Assembly (NCBI RefSeq): GCF_022968135.1 | Contig: NZ_JALJRA010000025.1 | Location: 1-52,250 of the forward strand | Length of the DNA: 52,250 nt | Direction of reading: 5' to 3' | Source: Pseudorhizobium tarimense | GTDB taxonomy: Bacteria > Pseudomonadota > Alphaproteobacteria > Rhizobiales > Rhizobiaceae | Shown here: one piece after another, positions 28,009 through 36,104 of the stretch | Layout: each line of letters starts with the position of its first letter | Position numbering within the stretch: position 1 is the first letter of the stretch | The notes under the pieces: generated by a model | Database searches by the model: none | Seen by the model: the letters and a program-made list of their open reading frames with translations, nothing else | Told to the model about the DNA's origin: nothing | Translations under genes and position numbers: made by a program

Positions 28009-28998
28009 CTACTTCTTGGCTAAGCCAACCTCCCGAAGGGCTTCGAGATGCTCCTGGTATACCTTCTCGTATGCCGCTCCGGCACCTGACTGTCCTACGA
28101 ACTCGGTTGTCCAGTAGTTCTGGGCAACGAGAGCCTTCCATGCGTCGGTCTCAACAACCTGAGCGAGCTTATCACTCCACCAGGCCGCAACCTCTGGATC
28201 AAGGCCAGGCGGTCCCGCAATACCCCAATATTGACCCCACAGCACGTCGTATCCTTGCTCCACCGCGGTGGGAATCGACGCAAAAGCCTCTTCCTTGCGG
28301 CGCACCTTGTTCAGGATAGCCAGCGGCTTCAGTTGCCCTGACTTAAGCAGGTCAACCGACTCCGACGGGGGAAGCACTATCATGTCGACATTCCCGCCGA
28401 GGAACGCAGCAAGCGCTGTGCCGCCTCCGTCAAAGGGAACGTAATTGAGCTTGATGCCCGCCGCCTTCTCCAACCTGGCGGTCACCAGGTGGTCCGTCGA
28501 GCCAGCTTGAGCACCACCGACAGAAACGGAGCGATCTTCCTTCTTTGCCCGCTCAACAACCTCCTTGAGCGTCCCCTCTTTGGCATCGGCGTGCGTGTAG
28601 AGAATGAGGTCGCCAGAAACCAACATGGCGATAGGCGTCAGCTTCTCATAGGCGTTATCGGCGCCTTGTACGATCGGCGTGGTAATCATAGGCTGTGCGA
28701 TTGCGTACAAGAGACGTTCATTGCCCGCTTGGGAGAGGACGTAGTTATTTGAAACAGTCCAACCTCCGCCGGTTCTGTTCATCACAACAATCGGATTGGG
28801 GACCAGCCCAGTTGAATTAAGCGCTTGCCCCAGTTGCCGCATGATCAAGTCAGGCGTGCCACCGGCACTGGTTCCCACTGTGATCTCGATAGGACCTTCA
28901 GGGGCACGCTGCTGGGCTTCCGCCCTTGCCACATTCAGGAATCCTCCTGCAGCAACCCCAATGAGCGCCACCTTCAAGCCTCTCAGTATCATCGACAT
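28009..28998 (-). CDS. tctC: Tripartite tricarboxylate transporter substrate receptor TctC (Bug family)
   Basis: Periplasmic binding protein of 329 residues with a signal peptide (cleavage near ARAEA, about residue 28). Bug-family features include VGTSAGGTPDLIMRQLGQAL at the ligand helix, VVMNRTGGGWTVSNNYV, and FDGGGTALAAFLGGNVDMIV. These receptors bind carboxylates through two water-bridged contacts. AGGAGGAGA lies upstream of the ATG at 28998. First gene of the long leftward operon; the promoter with repeated boxes lies just upstream. Confidence 0.92.
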   Translation of the reverse strand: MSMILRGLKVALIGVAAGGFLNVARAEAQQRAPEGPIEITVGTSAGGTPDLIMRQLGQALNSTGLVPNPIVVMNRTGGGWTVSNNYVLSQAGNERLLYAIAQPMITTPIVQGADNAYEKLTPIAMLVSGDLILYTHADAKEGTLKEVVERAKKEDRSVSVGGAQAGSTDHLVTARLEKAAGIKLNYVPFDGGGTALAAFLGGNVDMIVLPPSESVDLLKSGQLKPLAILNKVRRKEEAFASIPTAVEQGYDVLWGQYWGIAGPPGLDPEVAAWWSDKLAQVVETDAWKALVAQNYWTTEFVGQSGAGAAYEKVYQEHLEALREVGLAKK

Positions 28999-29028
28999 CA
29001 ATCTCCTCCTCCTAGATGATGTTATAAT

Positions 29029-29063
29029 ACGTCTTAGTACGTCTTGCCTTTCCTAGCTGTCAA
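29029..29063 (-). promoter_or_regulatory. Predicted tct operon promoter with two operator boxes
   Basis: On the minus strand TTGACA (29063-29058) is a perfect -35. The following -10 region falls around 29035-29041, over the tandem boxes ACGTCTTA (29029-29036) and ACGTCTTG (29039-29046), which are exactly 10 bp apart. The same box recurs at 29144 before the GntR gene. A repressor bound here would cover the -10. Confidence 0.5.
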
Positions 29064-29144
29064 CCCTTGCGGGCGATAATTCCGGCTGCTACAGCGGACA
29101 GACCGCCGAAACGCACCCTCTTCGGTGGGAACGTCGAAATCATA

Positions 29145-29156
29145 CGTCTCAAGACG
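29145..29156. promoter_or_regulatory. Inverted-repeat operator candidate before the GntR gene
   Basis: CGTCT-CA-AGACG is a 12-bp inverted repeat, and with the base before it gives the ACGTCTC box shared with the tct promoter. It lies 8 bp before the likely start codon of the regulator gene, so autoregulation is plausible. Confidence 0.5.
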
Positions 29157-29163
29157 ATTCGCA

Positions 29164-29988
29164 ATGGAAGCTATGTCAATCGTTTCACAAGCCCCGCCTG
29201 CGGCTCAGATTTCACCAACTAACCGGCTTGCCTCTGCGATCGCGGACGTCGGAGAACTTGCCGCAGTAAGCAGCACACCTCTGTGGCTGCAACTCAAGCA
29301 CAAGCTTAGAGACCTCTCTTCGTTTCATCTTGAACCAGGAGACAGGCTGCCATCCGAGGCAGAACTCTGTGGGATCTTTAAAGTATCACGCGTGACCGTT
29401 CGGCAAGCCATTACCGCTCTTGTCGATGAGGGGATTCTCGAACGTCAGCAAGGCCGAGGAACGTTTGTATGTCCTCCTCGGATTCCTGAGACCATTGGCC
29501 AGCAGGATCATTTTCTTCTAGGACAATTTGAGCAGGAGGACGCCGGAACCGTTTCTCTGAACGGCGCCGAAACCGTTCTGGCTGCAGATTGGATAGCACA
29601 ACGGTTGGGCCTACAACCTCACGCAAAAGTACACAAGATCCGCAAAGTGTTTGTTCAAGATGGCAAACCTGTTGCGATCAAAACGAGCTTCGTGCCCGAA
29701 GCGCTCGTTCCTGATCTGATGGAGTACAATCTTCTGCCACCTCTTTATGGCCTTCTAGAGGGGCGGTTTAAGTACCGCCCAGTGATCGCTCGCGAGACGA
29801 TCGAATTCATCATTGCCGACGATTTTCGCGCGGGCATTTTGGCAACTGATGTTGGACATCCGCTGATGTTAGTCGAAAGGGTGGTGACACTAGATACCGG
29901 TGCAGCAATCGAACTCTCTCGCACCTACTACGATGCGCTCAAATTCCGATTTGAGCGGCACATTAGCCGGTTTCCATCAGGCGGATAG
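29164..29988 (+). CDS. GntR-family (HutC/UTRA) transcriptional regulator
   Basis: A 274-residue regulator. The winged helix-turn-helix is at about 50-110 (LEPGDRLPSEAELCGIFKVSRVTVRQAITALVDEGILERQQGRGTFV), followed by a UTRA ligand domain (about 120-265) ending with LMLVERVVTLDTGAAIELSRTYYDALKFRFERHI, the usual HutC ending. The N-terminus before the HTH is longer than usual. ATG 29164 is favoured over GTG 29125 because the candidate operator lies between them; ATG 29173 is also possible. It is divergent from the tct operon and probably senses its substrate. Confidence 0.85.
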   Translation: MEAMSIVSQAPPAAQISPTNRLASAIADVGELAAVSSTPLWLQLKHKLRDLSSFHLEPGDRLPSEAELCGIFKVSRVTVRQAITALVDEGILERQQGRGTFVCPPRIPETIGQQDHFLLGQFEQEDAGTVSLNGAETVLAADWIAQRLGLQPHAKVHKIRKVFVQDGKPVAIKTSFVPEALVPDLMEYNLLPPLYGLLEGRFKYRPVIARETIEFIIADDFRAGILATDVGHPLMLVERVVTLDTGAAIELSRTYYDALKFRFERHISRFPSGG

Positions 29989-30082
29989 CAGCAGTAGGCG
30001 TGACTGATGAGATCGTGAGACAAGGAGGCTCTCTAGGACGGCGGCTGGTGGACTGTCTTGGGACGGTGCGCGAACATCTAGT

Positions 30083-30100
30083 CTTGAAGCGAATCGAACC
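30083..30100 (+). repeat. Dispersed 18-bp motif, copy 4
   Basis: CTTGAAGCGAATCGAACC, in the tail-to-tail gap between the GntR and aldolase genes. A hairpin follows 18 bp downstream. Confidence 0.55.
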
Positions 30101-30118
30101 GCCGTACCTGCTGTTGAA

Positions 30119-30142
30119 GCTCCCCTTGGTGTTCAAGGGAGC
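30119..30142. terminator. Hairpin overlapping the aldolase stop codon
   Basis: GCTCCCCTTG (30119-30128) pairs with CAAGGGAGC (30134-30142), with one bulged C and a 5-base loop. It overlaps the stop codon of the leftward aldolase gene (30133-30135). Confidence 0.4.
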
Positions 30143-31029
30143 CAGCGGGCAACATCGCTCTCGCTGAGGAAGGCCGCGATGCGCGCTTCGGCGTGCTCCG
30201 TCTTCAGTAACATCGGCGCCCTCGAGGGCCCGACATCCACCCCCTGCAGGCCAAGGGCTAGCTTGACGCCTGGCATGACCCCAGTTTCGAGCAGGATTTC
30301 GACAAAGCGCTGCGAAATCGACTGCAGATGCTGCGCCGTAGCGAGGTCGGAACTGCGTATGCTGGTATCGATGGCGGTGTAGAGCTTGCCGAACAAGTTA
30401 TAGGTTGTGCCGATGCCACCGTCGGTTCCTATCGCCGCCGCCGCCGCATAGGCTTCGTCATAGCCGAAATAGAACACCTTGTCGGGGCGCGCCCGGCGAA
30501 GAGAACCAAACTTGAAAAGATCCATAGATGAGAACTTCAAGCCGGCCACGTTCGGCAGGTCGAGGATCTCGAGCAACAGTGGCATGGGAAGCGGCCGACC
30601 AGTGCGCGCTGGAATCTCATAGACGATCAGCGGCAGCGACGTCGCAGCCGAGAGGGCCTTGTAGTATGATAGAATCTCGGCGTCGCTAAAAGGATAACTG
30701 TGTGGAGGCAGTGCCGACAAAGCATGATAGCCGTGACGCTCCGCCTCCTTGGCGAGAAATGTCGAAGCCTTCAGCGACGGCAGGCCAACATGAGCAATAA
30801 GTGTGGCGCCGCTTGATTTAGCATCTTCCGCGACCACCGCGATGACATCAGCCAATTCGCCGCTCTCCAGCATGCCGGATTCCCCGCTGCTTCCGGCGAC
30901 GTAGAGTCCGGTCAGCCCCTGACGAAGCACATAAGCGTCGAGTTCCCTCTGCCGCTTCGGGGAAAAGCTGCCGTCTTCCTCCATCGCCGTCAGAAGAGCT
31001 GCGAAAATGCCGGAGAATGCTTTCGTCAT
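30133..31029 (-). CDS. Dihydrodipicolinate synthase / N-acetylneuraminate lyase family aldolase
   Basis: Class I aldolase-type TIM barrel of 298 residues. GIFAALLTAM at the N-terminus, GSSGESG (about 45-51, the GTTGE-type loop), YEIPARTG with the catalytic Tyr near 135 and the Schiff-base Lys in AGLKFSS near 164 are all present. The sequence looks nearer to N-acetylneuraminate lyase than to DapA of lysine synthesis. It diverges from a FadR-type regulator and TRAP transporter, so it likely cleaves a sugar acid or 2-oxo acid imported by that system. ATG 31029 is chosen; ATG 31047 has a slightly better ribosome site. Confidence 0.87.
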   Translation of the reverse strand: MTKAFSGIFAALLTAMEEDGSFSPKRQRELDAYVLRQGLTGLYVAGSSGESGMLESGELADVIAVVAEDAKSSGATLIAHVGLPSLKASTFLAKEAERHGYHALSALPPHSYPFSDAEILSYYKALSAATSLPLIVYEIPARTGRPLPMPLLLEILDLPNVAGLKFSSMDLFKFGSLRRARPDKVFYFGYDEAYAAAAAIGTDGGIGTTYNLFGKLYTAIDTSIRSSDLATAQHLQSISQRFVEILLETGVMPGVKLALGLQGVDVGPSRAPMLLKTEHAEARIAAFLSESDVARWLP

Positions 31030-31104
31030 GGCGCGTCCAATCCGCATTACAATGGCACCACCTATGCACCAGCAGCAATTGGTTTGACAACACCTTTTTT
31101 TAGC

Positions 31105-31120
31105 CTTACCAAAAGATAAG
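31105..31120. promoter_or_regulatory. Operator candidate for the FadR-type regulator
   Basis: CTTACC-AAAA-GATAAG is a near-perfect dyad (5 of 6 pairs) in the divergent promoter. A TTGACA at 31084-31089 has a matching -10 position over this dyad, so a bound repressor would block rightward transcription. Confidence 0.5.
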
Positions 31121-31148
31121 TTCAGCAATACGAGAGTGATCACTCGCC

Positions 31149-31880
31149 ATGTCTGCCGCCACCGCGCCTGAAGATATTCCAGCCGCTAATGTTGTGTTCC
31201 GGCAGTCGGCGCAGGAGATTGCGGACGAGCTGATACGGCAGATCCGCCGCGGCGAGATCAGCCAAGACGACGCGCTACCTACCGAACGTGACCTCTGTGC
31301 GCACTTCGATGCATCGCGCCCCACGATTCGAGAGGCCTTGGCGCTGGTTCAGCACAAGGGCTACATCGAGGCAGGCGGAGGACGAAGACCGCGCGCTCGT
31401 CGCCCTGCACTTGCGGATGTTTTGCGCAATGCTGGCGGAACGATCCGGGACATACTCGGTGACGTCGAGTCCAATGCTCATCTTGAACAGATGCGAGGGT
31501 TCATTGAGGTCGGCGCCGTACGCGAGGCAGCGATCCGAGCCGGAACTGTGGATATCTCCCGCATCGGCGCTGCACTCGACAGCAACCGTCAGGCGATAGG
31601 CACGGCAGCCTTTGCCCAGACCGACATCATGTTTCACCGGGCAATCGTTGCCGTAGCCGCCAACCCCGTCATCCTGACATTGCACGACATGTTCGTATCC
31701 GAACTGCTCGCAGCTCGTCCCGCAGAAAGGGATCCTGCCACACGCGATCGTATCGTCTACGACGAACATCGCGCCATATTCGACGCGCTTATCAGGCGCG
31801 ATGGCCATGCAGCAATCGACGAGATGGATCGTCATCTCGCCCGTTCGTTCCGCGATCGTCTGGCCCGCCCCGGGCCGTGA
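31149..31880 (+). CDS. GntR-family (FadR/FCD) transcriptional regulator
   Basis: A 243-residue regulator. The N-terminal winged helix-turn-helix is at about 20-80 (ADELIRQIRRGEISQDDALPTERDLCAHFDASRPTIREALALVQHKGYIE). The C-terminal FCD domain (about 105-235) has the metal-type histidines in DIMFHRAIVAVAANP and the ending HLARSF; such domains bind carboxylates or sugar acids. It is the first gene of the rightward run; the TRAP binding-protein gene starts 46 bp later. Confidence 0.88.
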   Translation: MSAATAPEDIPAANVVFRQSAQEIADELIRQIRRGEISQDDALPTERDLCAHFDASRPTIREALALVQHKGYIEAGGGRRPRARRPALADVLRNAGGTIRDILGDVESNAHLEQMRGFIEVGAVREAAIRAGTVDISRIGAALDSNRQAIGTAAFAQTDIMFHRAIVAVAANPVILTLHDMFVSELLAARPAERDPATRDRIVYDEHRAIFDALIRRDGHAAIDEMDRHLARSFRDRLARPGP

Positions 31881-31926
31881 GGCACGACTGCAACCCAGCA
31901 GCAAAATCAAAAGAGGAGGTTTGAAC

Positions 31927-32883
31927 ATGCTGAAGAGAATACTGGCTAGCACTGCAATCCTGGCACTTCTTGCAGGCGTCACGTCCGCGAAGGAGATCAC
32001 CTTCGGCTCTCAGGAAAACGAGAATTCCAATGTCTACAAAGGAATGGTCGCATTCCAGGAAAAGCTGAACGAGCTTTCCGGAGGCGAACTGACGGCGAAA
32101 CTGTTCCCATCGTCTCAGCTCGGAGACTTCAAAGCCATGGTCGCCATGATGCAGGCCGGCGAACTCGACATGGCCACGACCGGCTATCCCGACATGTCCT
32201 ATGTTATCCCGGAGCTTGCTCTTGTCGGCGCTCCCTACGTCGTCGAGGACTTCCCCGCTCTGGAAAAAATTGTGGCCGGGCCGTGGGGCCAGAAGATGGA
32301 AGCGAAGTTTGAGGAGCAGGGCGTCAAGGTAGTCGACCTCTGGTATCTCGGCACACGCCAGACAACGGCCAACAAGCCGATCGAGAGCATTGATGACCTT
32401 AAGGGCCTACGCATGCGCACGCCGAACGTACCGTTCCTGATCGCCTATGCCGAGGCTGTCGGCGCCACGCCTGCGCCCGTAGCCTTCGCGGAGGTTTATC
32501 TGGCTCTCCAGACGAACCAGGTCGATGCACAGGAAAATCCGCTTCCAACCATCGAGGCCATGAAGTTTTATGAGGTGCAGAAGGCAATCGCGCTTACCAA
32601 CCATTTCATCGCCTCCCAGGCGATCCAGGTCTCGCTTAACACTTGGAAGGGGATGAGCGAACAGGAGCGCGGCTGGATTACGGAGGCGGCCAAGACCGGT
32701 GGCGACGTGACGGACGCCGCCAATTTCAAGGCGGAAGAGGATCTTATCGCCAAATTCAAACAGCAGGGTCTGGTGGTAACAGAGCCGGATCTCACGCCGT
32801 TCAAGGCTGCCATGAAGGGCTATTACGACAAGCTCGAGGAGCAGTTTGGCGAGGGTTCGATCGCTGAAGTCACAGCCGAGTGA
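31927..32883 (+). CDS. TRAP transporter substrate-binding protein, DctP type
   Basis: Periplasmic receptor of 318 residues with a 21-residue signal peptide (cleaved after VTSA). DctP-family features are ITFGSQENENSNVYKGMVAFQEKLNELSGGELTAKLFPSSQLGD, IPELALVGAPYVVEDFPALEKI, LKGLRMRTPNVPFLIAYAEAVGATPAPVAFAEVYLALQTNQVDAQENPL, where the conserved Arg of LRMR binds a carboxylate. AGAGGAGGT lies 7 bases before the ATG. The ligand is therefore an organic acid, probably the precursor of the aldolase substrate. Confidence 0.93.
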   Translation: MLKRILASTAILALLAGVTSAKEITFGSQENENSNVYKGMVAFQEKLNELSGGELTAKLFPSSQLGDFKAMVAMMQAGELDMATTGYPDMSYVIPELALVGAPYVVEDFPALEKIVAGPWGQKMEAKFEEQGVKVVDLWYLGTRQTTANKPIESIDDLKGLRMRTPNVPFLIAYAEAVGATPAPVAFAEVYLALQTNQVDAQENPLPTIEAMKFYEVQKAIALTNHFIASQAIQVSLNTWKGMSEQERGWITEAAKTGGDVTDAANFKAEEDLIAKFKQQGLVVTEPDLTPFKAAMKGYYDKLEEQFGEGSIAEVTAE

Positions 32884-32936
32884 GGCCATGGCGCCCTCCT
32901 TGGCCGAGGGCGCCGCTCATTTTCTCAGGAACGACC

Positions 32937-33413
32937 ATGCAGACACGGCGACTTTACTCTCTCGAAGGAATTGCCGCGACGTTGATCTTCATCGTGTTAA
33001 TCGCGGTTCTTCTCGTACAGGTGCTCGGGCGCACGCCATTGTTTCACGGCCCGATTTGGACAGAAGAACTGGCCCGATGGCTGTGGGTCTGGATGGCGTT
33101 CATCGGTATCGGTGAGGCAGAACGGACGAACAGCCAGTTGCGTATGGATCTGCTCGCTGGATTCCTGCGTCAGAAAGCTCGGTTCTGGCTCTTCACGGCC
33201 ATCGATGTCGCCTATCTCGCAATTGTAGCTCATCTCGTCTGGATCGGCTGGACGACGGTGACCCGTACCTGGTCCAATGCGTCGGTAACTCTGCCCGTCC
33301 CTGATGGCATGCTCTACCTCGCGGCTTTCGTTGGTCTCCTTCTCGTTCTCTTGCGGATCGTCCTTCGTATCATCGGGCTCGGCCGACGAGACGGCGAAGG
33401 GGTCGTTCTATGA
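32937..33413 (+). CDS. TRAP transporter small permease, DctQ type
   Basis: Four-helix membrane protein of 158 residues. The family motif is W-EELARWLWVWMAFIGIGEA (about 39-62). Helices are at about 10-30, 45-63, 82-105 and 122-146. AGGAAC precedes the ATG. It overlaps the DctM gene by four bases (ATGA), so the two are translated together. Confidence 0.9.
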   Translation: MQTRRLYSLEGIAATLIFIVLIAVLLVQVLGRTPLFHGPIWTEELARWLWVWMAFIGIGEAERTNSQLRMDLLAGFLRQKARFWLFTAIDVAYLAIVAHLVWIGWTTVTRTWSNASVTLPVPDGMLYLAAFVGLLLVLLRIVLRIIGLGRRDGEGVVL

Positions 33414-34684
33414 TCTTGGCGACTATAGGCCTCGGCTGGCTCGCGCTGGTTCTCCTTGGCGTGCCGATCGGCGTTGCCATGATCTTCGTCTCGATGGGCT
33501 ATTTCTACTGGTCCGGGATGGGCATCATCTTTTCTGTGCAGAGGATGGTGGACGGCCTCAATTCCTTCCCGCTGCTTGCGGTGCCCCTCTTCATCCTGGC
33601 TGCCTCGATCCTCAACTCGGCTGGTATCGCTCAGCAGCTGTTCGGATTCGCGCGAGCGCTTGTCGGCCACATCACCGGGGGCCTCGGACACGTCAACGTG
33701 CTCGCTTCGCTCTTCTTCTCCGGCATGTCGGGCTCGGCCATGGCCGATGCGGGCGGGCTCGGCAAGATGGAGATCGAGGCCATGCGGGAGGCCGGCTACG
33801 ATGACGACTTCTCCGGCGCCGTCACCGCCGCATCCTCGATGATTGGGCCGCTGGTGCCACCGTCGATTACCATGGTCCTCTACGGCGTGATCTCCAACAC
33901 TTCCATCGGCGCCCTCTTCCTTGGCGGCGTCGTCCCCGGCTTCTTGTGCGCCTTCTCTCTCATGGTTATGGTTTGGCTAATGGCGCGCAGGCGCGGTTAT
34001 CCGGTCGATCCGCGGGCAAGTCTCGATGACATCGGACGACTCTTCATCGGCTCCCTCCCCGCACTTCTCACCCCAATGGTGATCATCGGCGGCATCTTCA
34101 CCGGCTACTTTTCCCCGACAGAGGCGGCCGCAGTTACGGTGCTCTACGCGTTGCTCATTGATCTCTTGTTCTACCGGGAGCTGACGCTTCGCAAACTGTG
34201 GAGCTCGCTTTACGAGACGGCAGCGACTTCCTCAGCCATCGCAACGATCATAGCTGGCGTGAGCCTGATGGGTTATGTTCTAGCGCGCGAACAGGCGCCG
34301 CAGCAGATTGCACAGCTATTCCTGTCGATCGCGGACGGGCCGATCACCTTCTTGATTGCCGTCAATCTCATGATCTTCGTCCTCGGCTCCTTCGTTGAGA
34401 GTCTCGTGATCCTGCTCATCGTCGTACCGATCCTAGTGCCGATCGCACAGGGCTTCGGGATCGAACCCATCCACTTTGGGATCATCGTCGTGCTGAACCT
34501 GATGATCTCGATCCTTACCCCCCCGATGGGGATGGCTCTGTTTATCGTTGCCCAGGTCGGCGGGATTCCATTCCCTCGCCTGGCGAGAGCAATCTTGCCC
34601 TGGCTCGTTCCTCCAATTGTGGTGCTGATCCTCGTCTGCGCCTTCCCAATCCTGGCAACCGGTCTGCCTTCACTGATGGAGTAA
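33410..34684 (+). CDS. TRAP transporter large permease, DctM type
   Basis: Channel protein of 424 residues with about 12 membrane helices. Family marks are GVPIGVAMIFVSMGYFY at the N-terminus, FPLLAVPLFILAASILNSAGI, SGSAMADAGGLGKMEIEAMREAGYD, PPSITMVLYGVISNTSIGALFLGGVVPGF, GIFTGYFSPTEAAAVTVLYAL and LTPPMGMALFIVAQVGG. Complete, normal length. Last gene of the TRAP operon. Confidence 0.95.
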   Translation: MILATIGLGWLALVLLGVPIGVAMIFVSMGYFYWSGMGIIFSVQRMVDGLNSFPLLAVPLFILAASILNSAGIAQQLFGFARALVGHITGGLGHVNVLASLFFSGMSGSAMADAGGLGKMEIEAMREAGYDDDFSGAVTAASSMIGPLVPPSITMVLYGVISNTSIGALFLGGVVPGFLCAFSLMVMVWLMARRRGYPVDPRASLDDIGRLFIGSLPALLTPMVIIGGIFTGYFSPTEAAAVTVLYALLIDLLFYRELTLRKLWSSLYETAATSSAIATIIAGVSLMGYVLAREQAPQQIAQLFLSIADGPITFLIAVNLMIFVLGSFVESLVILLIVVPILVPIAQGFGIEPIHFGIIVVLNLMISILTPPMGMALFIVAQVGGIPFPRLARAILPWLVPPIVVLILVCAFPILATGLPSLME

Positions 34685-34839
34685 GGCGACAATAGCCGGA
34701 CCGAGGACTTCGCTACCTCTAAGCGCCAATCTATATTCGCGCACAGGCGACTTGACGCGGCGCCGAGGCAATGACGGCTTTTAGGCAGGCGTGGCAGCCA
34801 AAGTCCGAAATTCGGGCGCCAAGCGGTCATAGCCTCGCT

Positions 34840-34857
34840 CTTGATGGGAATCGAACC
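34840..34857 (+). repeat. Dispersed 18-bp motif, copy 5
   Basis: CTTGATGGGAATCGAACC, closest to the consensus of the five copies. It is followed 18 bp later by a hairpin. Confidence 0.6.
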
Positions 34858-34875
34858 GAGATCCCGCTAGTTTGC

Positions 34876-34906
34876 ACGCTTGTTATTGTCCTCGTCTTAC
34901 AAGCGT
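34876..34906. terminator. Hairpin between convergent genes
   Basis: ACGCTTGT (34876-34883) and ACAAGCGT (34899-34906) form a perfect 8-bp stem with a 15-base loop. No T-run; terminator role uncertain. Confidence 0.35.
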
Positions 34907-35089
34907 AGGATGAGTGCGTCGTTGTAGGAAGCGGGAGTTACCGGATAAATGCGCGAGACCCGGCGGGCCAAAGCGGCGTCTGCACCAGTTTGAACTCACC
35001 CATTCTTGAGGGGTGATGAGATAAATTCGCTGCTGGCGTAACCGGCTGTGGATCGTTGCTAAGCACTGCGTGCTTCATTCTCCGAAGGT

Positions 35090-36004
35090 TCATCCGGCAG
35101 CGATAGGGTCATCGATGTCCTGGCTCTGGAAATGGTCTATCAGGAACCGGGCGGCCGGTCCCGGCGGTGTATCGGTTCGATAGACTGCCTGAAGACGGTA
35201 TGGACCGCCTTTGCAATCCGGAAGATCAAGCTGCACGAGCCGACCCGCTTCAATGTCGTCTCGCACCATGGGCTCGGGCATATTGCCCCAGCCGATCCCC
35301 TCTTTGAGAAGCATGTGCTTGGCACCAAGGTCTGCGAGCCGCCAAGTATGATTGCCGACGACGGCAAATTCGTGACCTTGCGTTAGAGGTGATCTGTCCG
35401 TCAGAACCAGCTGGATGTGACCCCGTGCGGCGCCAGGCGGATGCGATCCGCCGGACAGGGGATGGTCGGGCGACGCAACGGGGATAAGCTTTACGAAACC
35501 GACACCGATACGTTCCAATCCGGCAATCTCCACATCAAGAGGGCCGCTGACGCCTACCGATGCGGTTCGGTTGAGCACGAGCTGCGTCACCGCACCCAAT
35601 GCCTCGACATAAAGCCGAAGCGAGACGCTGGGAAACTCCTTTCGGAACGCCTTCAGCGCATCCATTACACGCGCCGCTGGCAGCATGACGTCGAGCGCCA
35701 GGTGTACCTCGGGCTCTACCCCGCGGAGCATGCTCTTAACCTTGGCCCGAAGATTATCGATACCGTGAGCGACGCTTTTTGCCTCGGCAAGCACGGTCCT
35801 GCCCTCCAGCGTCAACTGCGGCTTCTTTGTCGACAGCCGATCGAACAGTGTCACGCCCAACTGCGCTTCAAGATTTGCGATCGTATAGCTGATAACCGAG
35901 GTGGCTCGGTTCAGCTTGCGAGACGCCGCGGCAAAACTACCGGTTTCAACAACGGTAATGAACACTTTTAGCTGATCCAGCGTCGGCTGGCCGGGTTCTG
36001 ACAT
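35090..36004 (-). CDS. LysR-family transcriptional regulator
   Basis: A 304-residue regulator. Helix-turn-helix at about 9-66 (LDQLKVFITVVETGSFAAASRKLNRATSVISYTIANLEAQLGVTLFDRLS). The effector domain from about 90 is of the periplasmic-binding fold. ATG at 36004 has GAGGAA upstream; the open frame beyond it runs into the shared promoter and is not used. Divergent from pirin, with dyad GTTTC/GAAAC sites between them. Likely activates the pirin and WrbA genes in response to an electrophile or oxidant (inference from targets). Confidence 0.9.
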   Translation of the reverse strand: MSEPGQPTLDQLKVFITVVETGSFAAASRKLNRATSVISYTIANLEAQLGVTLFDRLSTKKPQLTLEGRTVLAEAKSVAHGIDNLRAKVKSMLRGVEPEVHLALDVMLPAARVMDALKAFRKEFPSVSLRLYVEALGAVTQLVLNRTASVGVSGPLDVEIAGLERIGVGFVKLIPVASPDHPLSGGSHPPGAARGHIQLVLTDRSPLTQGHEFAVVGNHTWRLADLGAKHMLLKEGIGWGNMPEPMVRDDIEAGRLVQLDLPDCKGGPYRLQAVYRTDTPPGPAARFLIDHFQSQDIDDPIAAG

Positions 36005-36020
36005 TTCGAATTCCTCGATC

Positions 36021-36053
36021 GTTTCAGCCGAAACTATCTGAGTTTTCCGAAAC
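36021..36053. promoter_or_regulatory. LysR-type operator candidates between lysR and pirin genes
   Basis: GTTTCAGCCGAAAC (36021-36034) is a 5+4+5 inverted repeat, and GTTTTCCGAAAC (36042-36053) repeats the same half-sites 19 bp further on. Such paired dyads in a divergent gap are typical of LysR recall and activation sites. Confidence 0.5.
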
Positions 36054-36104
36054 GTCCAGTGGGCATAGCTTCTTCTCAAAGAACTTCAATCGCCGGAGCT
36101 GACA

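Larger units (their letters stand above)
34685..35089. other. Tail-to-tail intergenic region without a gene
   Basis: This 405-bp gap between the DctM and LysR stops contains repeat copy 5 and a hairpin, and no open frame with a ribosome binding site or recognisable family. A longer leftward frame here is only the shadow of the DctM gene. Confidence 0.6.

Noticed and set aside
34840..34870. Possible tRNA T-arm on the minus strand (GGTTCGATTCCC)
   Set aside because: No matching stem or other arms; same dispersed motif.
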